Part shown: positions 44,561-54,316 of the stretch, piece by piece | Position numbering within the stretch: position 1 is the first letter of the stretch | How the letters are laid out: every line of letters begins with the position of its first letter | NCBI RefSeq assembly: GCF_003846135.1 | Contig: NZ_RHHM01000003.1 | Span: 62,001 to 126,000 of the forward strand | Source: Erwinia psidii | Lineage (GTDB): Bacteria > Pseudomonadota > Gammaproteobacteria > Enterobacterales > Enterobacteriaceae | Length of the DNA: 64,000 nucleotides | Direction of reading: 5' to 3' | Made by a program: the position numbers and the translations under genes | Notes under the pieces: model-generated | What the model was told of the DNA's origin: nothing | What the model saw: only the letters and a program-made list of their open reading frames with translations | The model's database searches: none

Positions 44561-46640
44561 TTTTTACTTCCTTTTCAATCGCAGTGATCAGGCATTGATC
44601 ATGGGAAACAATCAGACAGGCCATCGGCAATTTTTTGATAAGTTCAATCATGCTCTGCTTCGACCGATCGTCCAGATGAGATGTCGGTTCATCCAGTAAA
44701 ATAAGTGCCGGTTTACGGTACAACGCACGTGCCAGCATCAGGCGCTGCTGTTGGCCAGAAGAGAGCTTTGCCCCATTAACACCCAGCCGGGTATTCAGAC
44801 CAGCTGACAGGGAAAAAATAACCTGCCCCAAATTGGCATCATCAATACATTTCTCAAGCAGCTGCATATCAATATGTTCGCTTTCATAAATAATATTTTC
44901 CGTTATGCTGCCATTGATAATTTTATCGTCAGGTGTGACTAATGAAATTTGTTCCTGATACTGATGTTGACCAAATTTACCAAGAGACATGCCATTAACC
45001 AGCATTTTGCCTGATGTTGGTTTTAACAGACCGGCAGCTATATTAAGCACCGTGGACTTACCACACCCAGATGGCCCCGTTAAAACCAATTTTTCACCTG
45101 CATTAAGTGAGAAATTTACATTTTTGATAAATGCGTCATCCAGATTACTGTAGGTGAAGGCAAGATCTTTAACCGCTATTTTCTCTACAGGCTCACTTTT
45201 TCTTGTTGCACAACTGCTAAATTGCTCCACTGGCAAAACTGCTTCTGGTGAGATATCCTGAAGTCTTCTGACTTCCACCGAGCATATTTTCAGGTTAACA
45301 TGATTTTCAACCATAGCCTGAATGTTATTCATCAGACAGTTTTTATAAAAAATAAAGGAAATGAGCTGACCTGCTGTATTATTTCCTTTGAGCACTCCCC
45401 AGGCACCTACCCCCATAATAATAAGGGTCTGAATATGGGATATGGTAGTTATTGAGAGCTGAATTAACGCATTAATTTTCTCAATTCCAGAACGATTGTC
45501 TTCCAGTTCAGCATGATGATAAAACCAGTCCCCCACTTTTCGGTGCTCCGTATGGCTGATTTTTATCATATTGATATTATCAATCGATTCCAGCAGACTG
45601 TTGTCTCTTCTTACTTCTGAATCAAGAGCAGAATATTGTCTCGACATTAAAGTTGATAGCAACATAACTCTGACAAGCACCATGCTGCCAGTCACTGCCA
45701 CGGTAAGCATAGCCAGCTCAAAGCTAATCATGAAAAGTAACACGATAAATACACATGAAAAAAAAGCATCCACGGCGATATCCAGCCAGCCGTGAGTAAA
45801 AATTACATGGAAAACATCAACAGATTTTATTTTTCTCAGCAAATCTGAAGGCATTCTTTTATTAAAAAACTTCAGATCCATCTGAAATAGTTTATTTACC
45901 GTATTCACGCCTTCAAACTGTGACACGGCCCGACGTAACCGTTGCGATATGATTATTTTTAAATAACTACTGACAGATTGAGCCAGATAGATAAAAGAAA
46001 AAATATAGATTAGCAAAAATAACAGGTCCTCGTCATTGCCTGGTAATACCTCATCAAAAACGAGTGACATAAATTTTGGCACAGCTACATTCGTTAACTG
46101 AATAATGATTGCCATCGCGGCCAGTGGCAGCATGTAGGATTTATATTTTATCAGTCCGTTAAAAAATGCCTGCATACTGAAGAAGTTTTGTGTTTTTTTC
46201 TCACTGATATTACCCTGCTCTTCTGTAGAGAAGTTATCTGCTGGCACAATTTCCAGAGCTACCCCTGAAAAGTATTTTAGCGTTTCTTCCGAGGTAAAAT
46301 AACGACTGCCGGTTGCGGGATCCATCACCTCAATACGTTTACGTCCAACGCGCTTAAGTACCACAAAGTGACAGTTATCCCAGAGCAATATCGCTGGCTT
46401 TTCCAGCTCGCCAAGCGCGTCAGCAGCAATACTTACCCCAGTTGCAATCATCTGATTATCAGCACAAATCTTCATCAAATGAAAAAAAGACAGGCCGTCA
46501 AGATTCACATCGTATTTATTACGAAGTTTATCCAGGCTAATTTTTTTGCCATAAACGCCGGAGATGTAACTGATGCAGGCCAGTCCACATTCTGCAACTT
46601 CATCCTGTATTACATCCTTTATTCTGAATTTCTTTTTCAT
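44547..46640 (-). CDS. Peptidase-containing bacteriocin ABC exporter (C39 family)
   Basis: The 697-aa protein has an N-terminal C39 protease with Cys18 in QDEVAECGLACI, His91 in NCHFVVL and Asp107 in VMDPATG, which cleaves double-glycine leaders. A six-helix membrane domain (about 155-430) follows. The ATPase carries Walker A TGPSGCGKST (about 521), signature LSSGQQQRLMLARAL (about 625) and Walker B LILLDEPTSHLD, then IVSHDQ. It is CvaB-like. It starts in an ATGA overlap with the adaptor gene. The catalytic triad is complete. Confidence 0.93.
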   Translation of the reverse strand: MKKKFRIKDVIQDEVAECGLACISYISGVYGKKISLDKLRNKYDVNLDGLSFFHLMKICADNQMIATGVSIAADALGELEKPAILLWDNCHFVVLKRVGRKRIEVMDPATGSRYFTSEETLKYFSGVALEIVPADNFSTEEQGNISEKKTQNFFSMQAFFNGLIKYKSYMLPLAAMAIIIQLTNVAVPKFMSLVFDEVLPGNDEDLLFLLIYIFSFIYLAQSVSSYLKIIISQRLRRAVSQFEGVNTVNKLFQMDLKFFNKRMPSDLLRKIKSVDVFHVIFTHGWLDIAVDAFFSCVFIVLLFMISFELAMLTVAVTGSMVLVRVMLLSTLMSRQYSALDSEVRRDNSLLESIDNINMIKISHTEHRKVGDWFYHHAELEDNRSGIEKINALIQLSITTISHIQTLIIMGVGAWGVLKGNNTAGQLISFIFYKNCLMNNIQAMVENHVNLKICSVEVRRLQDISPEAVLPVEQFSSCATRKSEPVEKIAVKDLAFTYSNLDDAFIKNVNFSLNAGEKLVLTGPSGCGKSTVLNIAAGLLKPTSGKMLVNGMSLGKFGQHQYQEQISLVTPDDKIINGSITENIIYESEHIDMQLLEKCIDDANLGQVIFSLSAGLNTRLGVNGAKLSSGQQQRLMLARALYRKPALILLDEPTSHLDDRSKQSMIELIKKLPMACLIVSHDQCLITAIEKEVKIGTE

Positions 46641-47854
46641 TCTGCAAAATCCGGGTTGCGATTAAATGATTTTTTGACAGGCATAAATAACCAGGCCAGC
46701 AAACTCTGCCCGGGTTGACGTAAGGAGGTAGTAACCGACATACCATCATTTAAAAAATCGACAGGGATCCTGGTATGCCCATCATCTTCATTAATTTTAA
46801 GTTTTACCCGAAACAGAGACTCTTTTTCATCCAGGCTGACCTGAGTGGGAGTTTGTGAGATATTAGTAATCAATGCACTCAGCAGACCGTAGGTTTCATA
46901 AGGAAACGTATCGACGCGCAAAAATATTTTTTCCTGCTGGTTAATCAGTCCTATCTGGCTACTGGTGAGATAAAGTATGACTATTGGTTTTTTGGCGGCA
47001 TCTTCTTTGATTATCATCGAAGGTGTTTTACCATCGACAAAGTCCCCCTTGAGAATCCCTATATCGTGAACGTTCCCGGTAACAGGAGATGTCACCACAT
47101 ATTCCTGTTCCATCTGAATCTTGTTCAGCTCGTTGATGATTTCACGCTTTCTGCCCTCAATTTCATTTTTGTTTCTGAGTAGTTCGCGCTCCATCCTGAG
47201 ATAATTCACCTCCTGCTCTGATCGATTTTGCAGCAACGTATGTTGCTCTAATTGAGTTTTTTTTATGGCAAGTTCATTGTCTATGATCAATTGCTTCATA
47301 TTCTCAACATCAGACTTATTGATTGATTTCAATTTCAATAAGGCATTCAGTTCCCTTAACTGATCTTTATACAGAGCATATTTACGCTGATAATCCTTTT
47401 CAACATCACTGAGCTTTTTGTTTTTTTCTTCAAACGTCAGGAACACGTTTTCCTTTTGTTTTTTAAGTGTGTCCCACTCCCGCTGCTGTAATTCTTCTTC
47501 CGATTCAAAATCTTTTTTTGTCTGAACAAGCCGTGCAACGGATTCTGCCAACATGCTATTGCCATTTTGTTGATCTGGCACATCCTGCCAGGGAAGCGCG
47601 ACACGAAATAAGGGTGTACCCTTATTAACTTTTTCCCCTTCCGTGACATAAATTTCTGTCACATTACCTACCTTGCTGGCGGCAACACGATAAAAAGACT
47701 CATTTCTTATTAAGCCTTTTGCGGTTTCACTTTTTCCATAAGTTCCCTGCATCAGAACAGCAATAAATGCTGCCATAAATAGAGTTATTGCAGACGCATA
47801 AACACTTATTGCCAGCGGAGACTTCTTCAGACAGTGATTAAATTTGTTATTCAT
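46637..47854 (-). CDS. HlyD-family membrane fusion (adaptor) protein
   Basis: This 405-residue protein has one N-terminal membrane helix (AISVYASAITLFMAAFIAVL), a biotinyl-lipoyl-like segment (GNVTEIYVTEGEKVNKGTP), a long charged coiled coil (about 100-240) and a beta-barrel domain. It is CvaA-like and would bridge the C39 ABC exporter to the outer-membrane factor. The coding sequence is AT-rich, unlike the core genes around, consistent with horizontal gain. Confidence 0.88.
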   Translation of the reverse strand: MNNKFNHCLKKSPLAISVYASAITLFMAAFIAVLMQGTYGKSETAKGLIRNESFYRVAASKVGNVTEIYVTEGEKVNKGTPLFRVALPWQDVPDQQNGNSMLAESVARLVQTKKDFESEEELQQREWDTLKKQKENVFLTFEEKNKKLSDVEKDYQRKYALYKDQLRELNALLKLKSINKSDVENMKQLIIDNELAIKKTQLEQHTLLQNRSEQEVNYLRMERELLRNKNEIEGRKREIINELNKIQMEQEYVVTSPVTGNVHDIGILKGDFVDGKTPSMIIKEDAAKKPIVILYLTSSQIGLINQQEKIFLRVDTFPYETYGLLSALITNISQTPTQVSLDEKESLFRVKLKINEDDGHTRIPVDFLNDGMSVTTSLRQPGQSLLAWLFMPVKKSFNRNPDFAE

Positions 47855-47979
47855 AATTTAACAATTTTTATCTACATGACAGCATGCATAACAAGCCATG
47901 GCCGATGTAATCAGATATTTATAATTTTATTTTCAGAATGTATCATCTGCTGTGGTATTGATGTCACAACGTGATAGGT

Positions 47980-48013
47980 AAAAAGCAGCAGGTACCTGAA
48001 TCAGCACCTGCTG
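47980..48013 (-). terminator. Terminator between microcin gene and export genes
   Basis: Leftward AGCAGGT...ACCTGCT followed by GCTTTTT forms a 7-bp or longer stem. It lies about 76 bp past the microcin stop, so the precursor can be made at higher level than the exporter. A possible export promoter (TGACAT, about 18 bp, TACATT) lies just beyond it. Confidence 0.7.
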
Positions 48014-48088
48014 TCTGAAATGGTTAGTCAATACACATTATTTTTATTGTGTAAAAACGAACTCGTTTATAGTTCTGGAGACTGTTTA

Positions 48089-48283
48089 TTAAGACTGGGA
48101 CTTTTCGACGCCTGCCCCGGCGATACTACCACTAATGGCACCAATCAATGCACCTGCTGGGCCAAACGCGCTGCCTATCACACCGCCAATCGTACCGCCA
48201 ATAGCCGCACCACCCCAGCCACTTCCCCAGCCGCCGCGAATTTCCTGGCATTGTTGGAGGGTCATTTTAGTTTTCGTATTCAT
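48089..48283 (-). CDS. Double-glycine microcin/bacteriocin precursor
   Basis: The 64-aa peptide has an 18-residue leader (MNTKTKMTLQQCQEIRGG) ending in the Gly-Gly cleaved by C39 proteases. The 46-residue mature part is rich in Gly/Ala/Ile with glycine-zipper spacing (GGAAIGGTIGGVIG, AGALIGAISGSIAGAG) and ends VEKSQS. This is the profile of class II, membrane-active bacteriocins such as colicin V. I use the ATG at 48283 with AGGAAAAA upstream; a longer frame from 48310 lacks a ribosome site. It is upstream of its C39 exporter. No separate immunity gene is seen. Confidence 0.82.
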   Translation of the reverse strand: MNTKTKMTLQQCQEIRGGWGSGWGGAAIGGTIGGVIGSAFGPAGALIGAISGSIAGAGVEKSQS

Positions 48284-48310
48284 AGATATTTTTCCTGATT
48301 TTTTAATCAT

Positions 48311-48620
48311 AAATTAAAAGAAAGTGCCAATATTTCCAGTGTACTGTAATTATATAACGTCAAAAAAAACACACAATTAAATGCACTTAAGAGAAAGTTT
48401 TAATCAGGGGTAAATTTTAATATAAATTAAGTTTTCAAATTATTTTATGCAAAAATGAAAATTTTTAATTAAGAAAGTGTCCGAAATGAGAAAGGACTGT
48501 AAGCAGATTAAGGAAATATCCGAAATGGGTGAGAATTCTAAGCAGATTAAGGAAATTAATACCCGGAAGGACAGATCTACCTGACTAACGCGCATGGCAT
48601 TCTCTTCCGGGCCAGGATAC
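48311..48620. other. AT-rich region upstream of the microcin gene
   Basis: It contains the microcin promoter region and a 39-bp tandem duplication (48480-48557). GACAGATCTACCTGAC and the following bases resemble decayed coding sequence (GQIYLTNAHGILFRARIL) ending near the ydiY stop, possibly an insertion relic. No intact gene is seen. Confidence 0.45.
48480..48557 (+). repeat. Two tandem copies of an imperfect 39-bp repeat
   Basis: Units 48480-48518 and 48519-48557 share TCCGAAATG and TAAGCAGATTAAGGAAAT. The 39-bp period is 13 codons, and in the frame starting at 48486 it reads two repeats containing KQIKEI within a 32-codon ORF ending at 48584. No ribosome site is seen. Confidence 0.6.
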
Positions 48621-49376
48621 TTACATGGCGTAAGAAAGCTGAATAGTGGTTTTGGTATCGGTTTTGTCCGGTGCAGAAGACGGCGGATTCTGGTTCCAGG
48701 TCACGTTATAGGCCAGCTTCAGTGCAAAATGGCTGTTGATTGCTACCTGAAGGCCGGTTTCTGAGTTCACCGTGGTGTCATCACTGCCCAGAACGGACAC
48801 ACCCTGAATAAATTTAGTGCTGTCGGTCAGCTGCCACTGATAGCTCAGTGCGCCGTAGGCGAGGGCCTGGGTTTCATGGCCACCGTCGTGGTAATCGTCA
48901 TAACGCACACCAGGACCTGCTTCCACACGCAGCGAATGCACCGGGCCATTTAATAACTGGCGACCATAACCTGCAGCAAGAATAGAACGACCATCATAGC
49001 CGTTAAAACGATCGCTCAGCCAGCTGGCCTGGCCAAAAAGATAATCAGCGGTATTCAGATTATATCGGGTACGTCCACCAATCTGATAAGTCTCAGAAGC
49101 ACGCACATCATTGGAGGATGTGTTGCTGGCGTTACCCCATAAGCTGTAGGCGGTGGAAGGCTGATACCAGGTCATGTTGGTATTGGCCGTCAGTGATGAG
49201 CTGGTAGTGTTACCGGTCTGAGCCAGATATCCGGCAGCCGCATTCCCTTCGAATGTTTTTTTTGCTGTTGAAGGATCATCCATGACCGTAAATACGTTGT
49301 TATCCGCGAGAGCCTGGTGGCACAACGCTCCCCCAGAGAGTAAAAGAACAGCAGACAGCTTATTAAGCGCTTTCAT
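48621..49376 (-). CDS. ydiY: YdiY family outer-membrane beta-barrel (DUF481)
   Basis: The 251-aa protein has a Sec signal peptide (to about residue 25, ALADN) and alternating hydrophobic beta strands such as AAGYLAQTGNTTSSSLTAN and IGGRTRYNLNTADYLFGQA, ending in TIQLSYAM with an aromatic-type barrel end. This is a DUF481/YdiY pattern. In E. coli ydiY lies near thrS as an acid-inducible outer-membrane protein. Here the secretion island lies between them. Confidence 0.85.
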   Translation of the reverse strand: MKALNKLSAVLLLSGGALCHQALADNNVFTVMDDPSTAKKTFEGNAAAGYLAQTGNTTSSSLTANTNMTWYQPSTAYSLWGNASNTSSNDVRASETYQIGGRTRYNLNTADYLFGQASWLSDRFNGYDGRSILAAGYGRQLLNGPVHSLRVEAGPGVRYDDYHDGGHETQALAYGALSYQWQLTDSTKFIQGVSVLGSDDTTVNSETGLQVAINSHFALKLAYNVTWNQNPPSSAPDKTDTKTTIQLSYAM

Positions 49377-49733
49377 TAAATGTGACCCGTACGACAGTTT
49401 AAAAGGGTGAGTCTGAAGAGTTTTGAAGGACGATCAACGTAATTTACGGTAATAATCGTAACATTTTATTAAACGCCAGTTTGCAACATATCTGCAACGC
49501 TACAACACTGATAAATAAGAGTGGTCTTATTCACGCCGTGGATTATAAAAGTTAACGACATTAGCTGCATGACATTGCAAATAAAAAATTTCCGCCGCAC
49601 CGGAATGGCTATCTGGACATGCGACAGAGCGTCCTGGCAGCAAGGTGCCGGGGACTGTCCGTAATAGCAGGTTTATTTCCTGTGGCGGGAATGTCCGCCT
49701 GTTTCGCAGGATACAACAAAAAAGGAATACCTT
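49377..49733. other. Intergenic region between ydiY and yniA
   Basis: This 357-bp divergent region should hold the promoters of ydiY and yniA. pfkB and ydiZ, which lie here in E. coli, are absent. A frame starting at 49619 overlaps yniA without coding-like features. Confidence 0.5.
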
Positions 49734-50627
49734 ATGTGGTCAGCCATCAGGTGTCTGTTGAATCAGCAGTCGGGAATTGGCGAAATCAGCCAACGCAGGC
49801 AGTTAACACACGGGGACGTGCACGAAACCTGGCGGTTTCGTCATGGCAATCGTGATGTTTTTGTCAAATGTAACACACCCAGCATGTTGGAACAGTTCAC
49901 CAGTGAAGCGGAGCAGTTGCAGTTGCTGGCGCGAACGAAAACAGTAAAAGTACCTGAGGTATTAGGGGTCGGTGGCAATGGCAACGTCAGCTTCCTGCTG
50001 CTGGAGTATATCTCCCTGCTTCCCCTGAATGAAAAAAGTGCATGGCAGCTGGGTGAGCAACTGGCACGGCTTCACCAGTGGAGTGAGCAGCCACAGTTTG
50101 GCCTGGATTATGACAATAACTTCACCACCTCCCCTCAGCCAAACAGTTGGGTGCGCCGTTGGTCGGTATTTTTCTCCGAGCAGCGGATCGGCTGGCAACT
50201 CATGCTCGCCGCTGAGAAAGGCATTCATTACGGTGACAGCGAACTGATCATTAGCAGTACAAAACGGGTGCTGGCTTCACATCACCCGCAACCATCTTTA
50301 CTCCATGGCGACCTCTGGCCAGCTAACTGTGGCGGCAGTGACAACGGGCCGTGGATATTCGATCCAGCCTGCTACTGGGGAGATCGTGAGTGCGATCTGG
50401 CATTACTGCCAGCCTTTCCTGCGTTACCGCAGCAGATCTTTGATGGCTATCAGTCGGTATGGCCATTGCAGGATGATTTTCCGCTACGTCAGCCGGTTTA
50501 CCAGCTCTACTACCTGCTAAACCGGGCCAACGTATTTGGTGGGAAGTGGGTGGCAGAGGCACAACAGGCGGTGACAGCATTACTGGATAAGGATGACGCA
50601 AACAGGCAGCATACTCACCCGGGCTGA
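49734..50627 (+). CDS. yniA: Fructosamine kinase family protein YniA
   Basis: The 297-aa protein is similar to E. coli YniA over its length: QLARLHQWSEQPQFGLDYDN, SEQRIGWQLMLAAEKGIHYG, and the kinase catalytic segment LLHGDLWPANCG with IFDPACYWGDRECDLALL (HGD and DPA motifs). It probably phosphorylates sugar-derived amines or related metabolites in the cytoplasm. AAAAGGAATACCTT precedes the ATG. Confidence 0.93.
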   Translation: MWSAIRCLLNQQSGIGEISQRRQLTHGDVHETWRFRHGNRDVFVKCNTPSMLEQFTSEAEQLQLLARTKTVKVPEVLGVGGNGNVSFLLLEYISLLPLNEKSAWQLGEQLARLHQWSEQPQFGLDYDNNFTTSPQPNSWVRRWSVFFSEQRIGWQLMLAAEKGIHYGDSELIISSTKRVLASHHPQPSLLHGDLWPANCGGSDNGPWIFDPACYWGDRECDLALLPAFPALPQQIFDGYQSVWPLQDDFPLRQPVYQLYYLLNRANVFGGKWVAEAQQAVTALLDKDDANRQHTHPG

Positions 50628-50647
50628 TAAACCGTCATCAATACCAG

Positions 50648-51187
50648 TTACCAGATAAACCCCAGTAACTTAAGAATAAAATAACCTGCGACAGCAACAG
50701 CCACCGGAAGGATATAAAGCGGAAAAAATTGCAGAAAAATGCTGTGCCCCGGCAGGACAACTTTCTCTTCCATCTGCTGGCGGCTGCGACCTTCCGCCCC
50801 TTTCGCATTTTCGAGGATCAGCTGATCTTCAATGCCTTCTTTAACGCGGCGAGACTGACGCCACATTCTGGCACCGGATGCCTGTAGGGCCAGACCAATA
50901 AAGATGGTTATATAGATGATCCAGAAAGTGATATTGCTGTCGTGGTTAAAGTCCGGGATCGGAGAATTGTCCCAGAACCCTTTCAGGAAGTTAGTGTTGA
51001 AGCGGATCATATCAATCATTACATGAGAAAAATCCTGCATAACCGCATTGATCCCTTCCCGCTTTTCACGGCTTTTTTCAAGAAAGCCCATCAGTGAAAT
51101 CAATGTTGAAATAAGTGCCGGAATAAAAATAATCCAGCCGGAAACACGTTTCAGTACCGCGATCCGACCAGCCTGTTGATAAGTCAT
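50648..51187 (-). CDS. yniB: Inner-membrane protein YniB
   Basis: The 179-aa protein has membrane helices near residues 17-36 (SGWIIFIPALISTLISLMG), 87-105 (TFWIIYITIFIGLALQA) and 150-175 (LQFFPLYILPVAVAVAGYFI), with a Trp-rich periplasmic part. It matches YniB in size and context (yniA-yniB-yniC). The function is unknown. It is convergent with yniA, 20 bp apart. Confidence 0.88.
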   Translation of the reverse strand: MTYQQAGRIAVLKRVSGWIIFIPALISTLISLMGFLEKSREKREGINAVMQDFSHVMIDMIRFNTNFLKGFWDNSPIPDFNHDSNITFWIIYITIFIGLALQASGARMWRQSRRVKEGIEDQLILENAKGAEGRSRQQMEEKVVLPGHSIFLQFFPLYILPVAVAVAGYFILKLLGFIW

Positions 51188-51358
51188 GCTTTCTTCCTGT
51201 CATCCTGATATGAGGCTGTAAGTTTACCCTCAGGAAATAAAATACGCCTGCAAAATATGATTCCGCTGTGTTGGGTAACCTGTCACCCCGCCACCCGACA
51301 GATGTGGTCAGTATAAACTTCTGTTATGGTGTCGGGAAATTTCTGATGGAGCTGAAAT

Positions 51359-52030
51359 ATGTCTTACTCCCGTCCGGTGCTTGCCGCAATATTTGATATG
51401 GATGGCCTGCTGATTGATTCAGAACCCCTGTGGGAACAGGCTGAGATGGAGATTTTTACTCAGCTGAATGTTGACCTTTCCAAACGCAGCGAACTGCCCG
51501 ATACCCACGGTATGCGCATCGATCAGGTGGTGCAGATGTGGTATGCAACGTTCCCCTGGGAAGGGGCAGACCGGCAGGACGTCATACAACGTATCATTGC
51601 GCGAGCTGCAGATCTGATTGAGGAACATCGGCCTTTGCTACCCGGCGTGGAGCAGGCATTGCAACGTTGCCAGGCTGAAGGACTGAAAATTGGCCTGGCG
51701 TCAGCTTCACCGCTGTTTATGCTGGAGAAGGTTATGGATATGTTTAATCTGCGCCATTATTTCGAGGTGCTGGTTTCCGCTGAAGCACTGCCCTTCAGTA
51801 AACCTCATCCCCAGGTATACCTCAACGCCGCTGAACGACTTGGCGTTGATCCACTTAGCTGTGTGACGCTGGAAGACTCGTTTTACGGCATGATTGCCAC
51901 CAAAGCAGCACGGATGCGATCTGTCGTCATCCCGGCTCATCAGTTTGCCAGCGACCCTCGCTGGGCGCTGGCAGATGTGCAGTTAGCCTCACTGACTGCA
52001 CTAACCACCGCTGATTTACTGGGAGAATAG
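51359..52030 (+). CDS. hxpB: HAD-family 2-deoxyglucose-6-phosphatase/hexitol phosphatase B
   Basis: The 223-aa protein carries HAD motif I IFDMDGLLIDSEPLWEQAE with the nucleophile Asp, motif II Ser in LASASPLFML, Lys in PFSKPHPQVYL, and motif IV LEDSFYGMIATKAA. This matches E. coli YniC/HxpB, which dephosphorylates 2-deoxyglucose-6-P and hexitol phosphates. A GGAGCTGAAAT ribosome site lies upstream. Confidence 0.93.
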   Translation: MSYSRPVLAAIFDMDGLLIDSEPLWEQAEMEIFTQLNVDLSKRSELPDTHGMRIDQVVQMWYATFPWEGADRQDVIQRIIARAADLIEEHRPLLPGVEQALQRCQAEGLKIGLASASPLFMLEKVMDMFNLRHYFEVLVSAEALPFSKPHPQVYLNAAERLGVDPLSCVTLEDSFYGMIATKAARMRSVVIPAHQFASDPRWALADVQLASLTALTTADLLGE

Positions 52031-52114
52031 TCTCCGGGCTGCTCAGGCCAGCCTTTCCGTGGCGAGCAACGCCGGGAAAATTTATCTTTCGTTACAACGT
52101 AACCTGTTTATTCT

Positions 52115-52149
52115 ACTGTATACATCCCCTATACTGGATTAATTCACAG
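52115..52149 (+). promoter_or_regulatory. LexA box(es) upstream of ydjM
   Basis: CTG-GATTAATTCA-CAG at 52134-52149 fits CTG-N10-CAG. CTGTATACAT at 52115 is a strong half-site followed by an incomplete second half. E. coli ydjM is LexA-controlled with tandem boxes, so this agrees with known regulation. Confidence 0.7.
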
Positions 52150-52169
52150 TAATATAATCAGGTGAGATC

Positions 52170-52760
52170 ATGACGGCCGAAGGCCATATTATTTTTGCCA
52201 TTGCCAGCGCCATATTTGCCACGCGGGCTGAACTGACGCCCGAACTGGCAAACGGCGACTGGTGGCATATTGTCCCCGCCGCACTACTGACCTGCCTGTT
52301 ACCCGATATTGACCATCCTAAATCGTTTCTTGGCCAACGACTGACATGGATCTCACAGCCAGTAGCACGCCTCTTCGGCCATCGGGGATTTACTCACAGC
52401 CTGCTGGCAGTGCTTGGAGGAATAGCGTTGCTGCAACTGAAATTGCCGTCGACGTTGATGATCCCACCCGATGCTTTCCAGAGTATGGTGGTCGGCTACC
52501 TCAGCCATATCGCGGCCGATATGCTTACCCCCGCGGGTGTGCCGCTTCTCTGGCCATGCCGCTGGCGCTTCCGCCTGCCATTGCTCAGCAGCAAGCAAGG
52601 CAACCAGCTTGAACGCGTGTTCTGCCTGGCTCTGGTCGGGTATGCGATGTGGTTTCCCGCGGGAATGCCGCCCTTTGGCGATAAAGGCTGGCCAACTCAC
52701 ATGATTAATTCATTACAAAACCACCTTGGCCGTCTGACAGAGCAACGCAATGCCGGATAA
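52170..52760 (+). CDS. ydjM: Inner-membrane protein YdjM (SOS-induced)
   Basis: This 196-aa membrane protein starts MTAEGHIIFAIASAIFA. It shows the family His/Asp pattern LLPDIDHPKSFLGQR, GHRGFTHSLLAVLGG and HIAADMLTPAGVPLLWP, characteristic of the YdjM/YfhO metal-dependent hydrolase-like membrane family. It is LexA-regulated in E. coli and a LexA box precedes it here. The molecular role is unknown. Confidence 0.9.
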   Translation: MTAEGHIIFAIASAIFATRAELTPELANGDWWHIVPAALLTCLLPDIDHPKSFLGQRLTWISQPVARLFGHRGFTHSLLAVLGGIALLQLKLPSTLMIPPDAFQSMVVGYLSHIAADMLTPAGVPLLWPCRWRFRLPLLSSKQGNQLERVFCLALVGYAMWFPAGMPPFGDKGWPTHMINSLQNHLGRLTEQRNAG

Positions 52761-52918
52761 ATCTTCATTAAATATCCATTGGTTATAAGCCATGTCTTTT
52801 GGATATATCCCTGTCTCATTTCACCCTGATACCATGCCCTGACAGATGCACCTGTTGTGCAATAAGAACTAACTGTTATTCGTGGGGAAACACTCCCCAT
52901 AACGACTGGAGACACGGG

Positions 52919-54316
52919 ATGAACCTTCCATTATTGGCCAACCTGACGGCATTTGTCGTCATGCTGGTCATTCTTGCCAAAAGTGGCAACACCAGCTGGA
53001 GCCTTTCCAGACGCGTATTAACGGGTCTGATAATGGGCGTATTGTTTGGTCTGATTCTGCAGGCTATTTATGGCCCGGACAGTCCGGTACTGAAAGAATC
53101 CATATCCTGGTTTAACGTTGTCGGCAACGGCTATGTCCAGTTACTGCAAATGATCGTCATGCCGCTGGTCTTTGCGTCCATTCTCAGTGCCGTAGCGCGT
53201 CTGCACAACGCTTCTTCTTTGGGAAAAATCAGTACGCTCACCGTCGGCGTGTTGCTGTTCACCACCGCGATTTCTGCGCTGACCGGTGTTTTCGTCACCT
53301 GGCTGTTTGGCCTTAATGCTAACGGACTGGTACAGGGTGCCCAGGAAACGGCCCGACTTGCTGCCATACAGTCAAACTACGTGGGCAAAGTTGCCGACCT
53401 GTCACCACCGCAGTTACTGCTTTCGTTTATTCCCAAAAACCCGTTTGCCGATCTGACCGGTGCCAATCCCACCTCAATTATCAGTGTGGTGATCTTTGCC
53501 ACCTTTCTTGGCGTAGCGGCGCTGCAGCTGTTGAAAGACGACAAACCCAAAGGTGAACGTGTACTGGCAGCGATAGACGTGTTACAGGCCTGGGTGATGA
53601 AACTGGTTCGGCTTATTATGAAGCTGACGCCCTTCGGTGTTCTGGCTTTGATGACCAAAGTGGTTGCCGGCTCTAATCTCAATGATATCGTCAAGCTGGG
53701 CGGATTTGTGCTGGCCTCCTACCTCGGACTGGCCATTATGTTTGCGGTACACGCATTACTACTGTCAGTGAATGGCGTTAACCCTAAACGCTTCTTTCAC
53801 AAAGTATGGCCGGTGATTACCTTCGCCTTCACCAGCCGCTCCAGTGCAGCAACTATCCCTCTGAATGTGGAAGCCCAGACACGCCGTCTCGGTGTGCCTG
53901 AATCCATTGCCAGCTTCTCCGCCTCATTCGGCGCCACCATTGGACAGAATGGCTGTGCCGGACTTTACCCGGCGATGCTGGCAGTAATGGTCGCGCCCAC
54001 CGTCGGTATTAATCCGTTTGAACCGGTATGGATTGCCACGCTGGTCGGTCTTGTCACCCTCAGCTCCGCTGGCGTGGCCGGTGTGGGCGGCGGTGCGACA
54101 TTTGCCGCACTGATTGTGCTGCCTACTCTTGGTCTGCCTGTCACGCTGGTTGCATTGCTGATTTCGATTGAACCTTTGATCGATATGGGCAGAACTGCCC
54201 TGAACGTGAATGGATCGATGACAGCCGGGACACTGACCAGCCAGTGGCTAAAACAAACGGATAACTCGCGGCTCAACAGTGATACAGAAAGTGATGTGGT
54301 GTTATCACATCACTGA
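52919..54316 (+). CDS. tcyP: L-cystine transporter TcyP
   Basis: The 465-aa protein is a DAACS-family symporter with about ten membrane segments and the conserved [20 protein letters not shown], then [14 protein letters not shown] and [17 protein letters not shown]. This is E. coli YdjN/TcyP, the sodium-dependent cystine importer. The start at the ATG at 52919 is preceded by GGAGACACGGG; a longer frame from 52799 has no ribosome site. It lies between ydjM and katE, as in E. coli. Confidence 0.93.
   Translation: MNLPLLANLTAFVVMLVILAKSGNTSWSLSRRVLTGLIMGVLFGLILQAIYGPDSPVLKESISWFNVVGNGYVQLLQMIVMPLVFASILSAVARLHNASSLGKISTLTVGVLLFTTAISALTGVFVTWLFGLNANGLVQGAQETARLAAIQSNYVGKVADLSPPQLLLSFIPKNPFADLTGANPTSIISVVIFATFLGVAALQLLKDDKPKGERVLAAIDVLQAWVMKLVRLIMKLTPFGVLALMTKVVAGSNLNDIVKLGGFVLASYLGLAIMFAVHALLLSVNGVNPKRFFHKVWPVITFAFTSRSSAATIPLNVEAQTRRLGVPESIASFSASFGATIGQNGCAGLYPAMLAVMVAPTVGINPFEPVWIATLVGLVTLSSAGVAGVGGGATFAALIVLPTLGLPVTLVALLISIEPLIDMGRTALNVNGSMTAGTLTSQWLKQTDNSRLNSDTESDVVLSHH

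Noticed and set aside
48135-48317. Proline-rich forward ORF opposite the microcin precursor
   Set aside because: It is the antisense of the Gly-rich mature peptide. The reverse strand has the ribosome site and the Gly-Gly leader.
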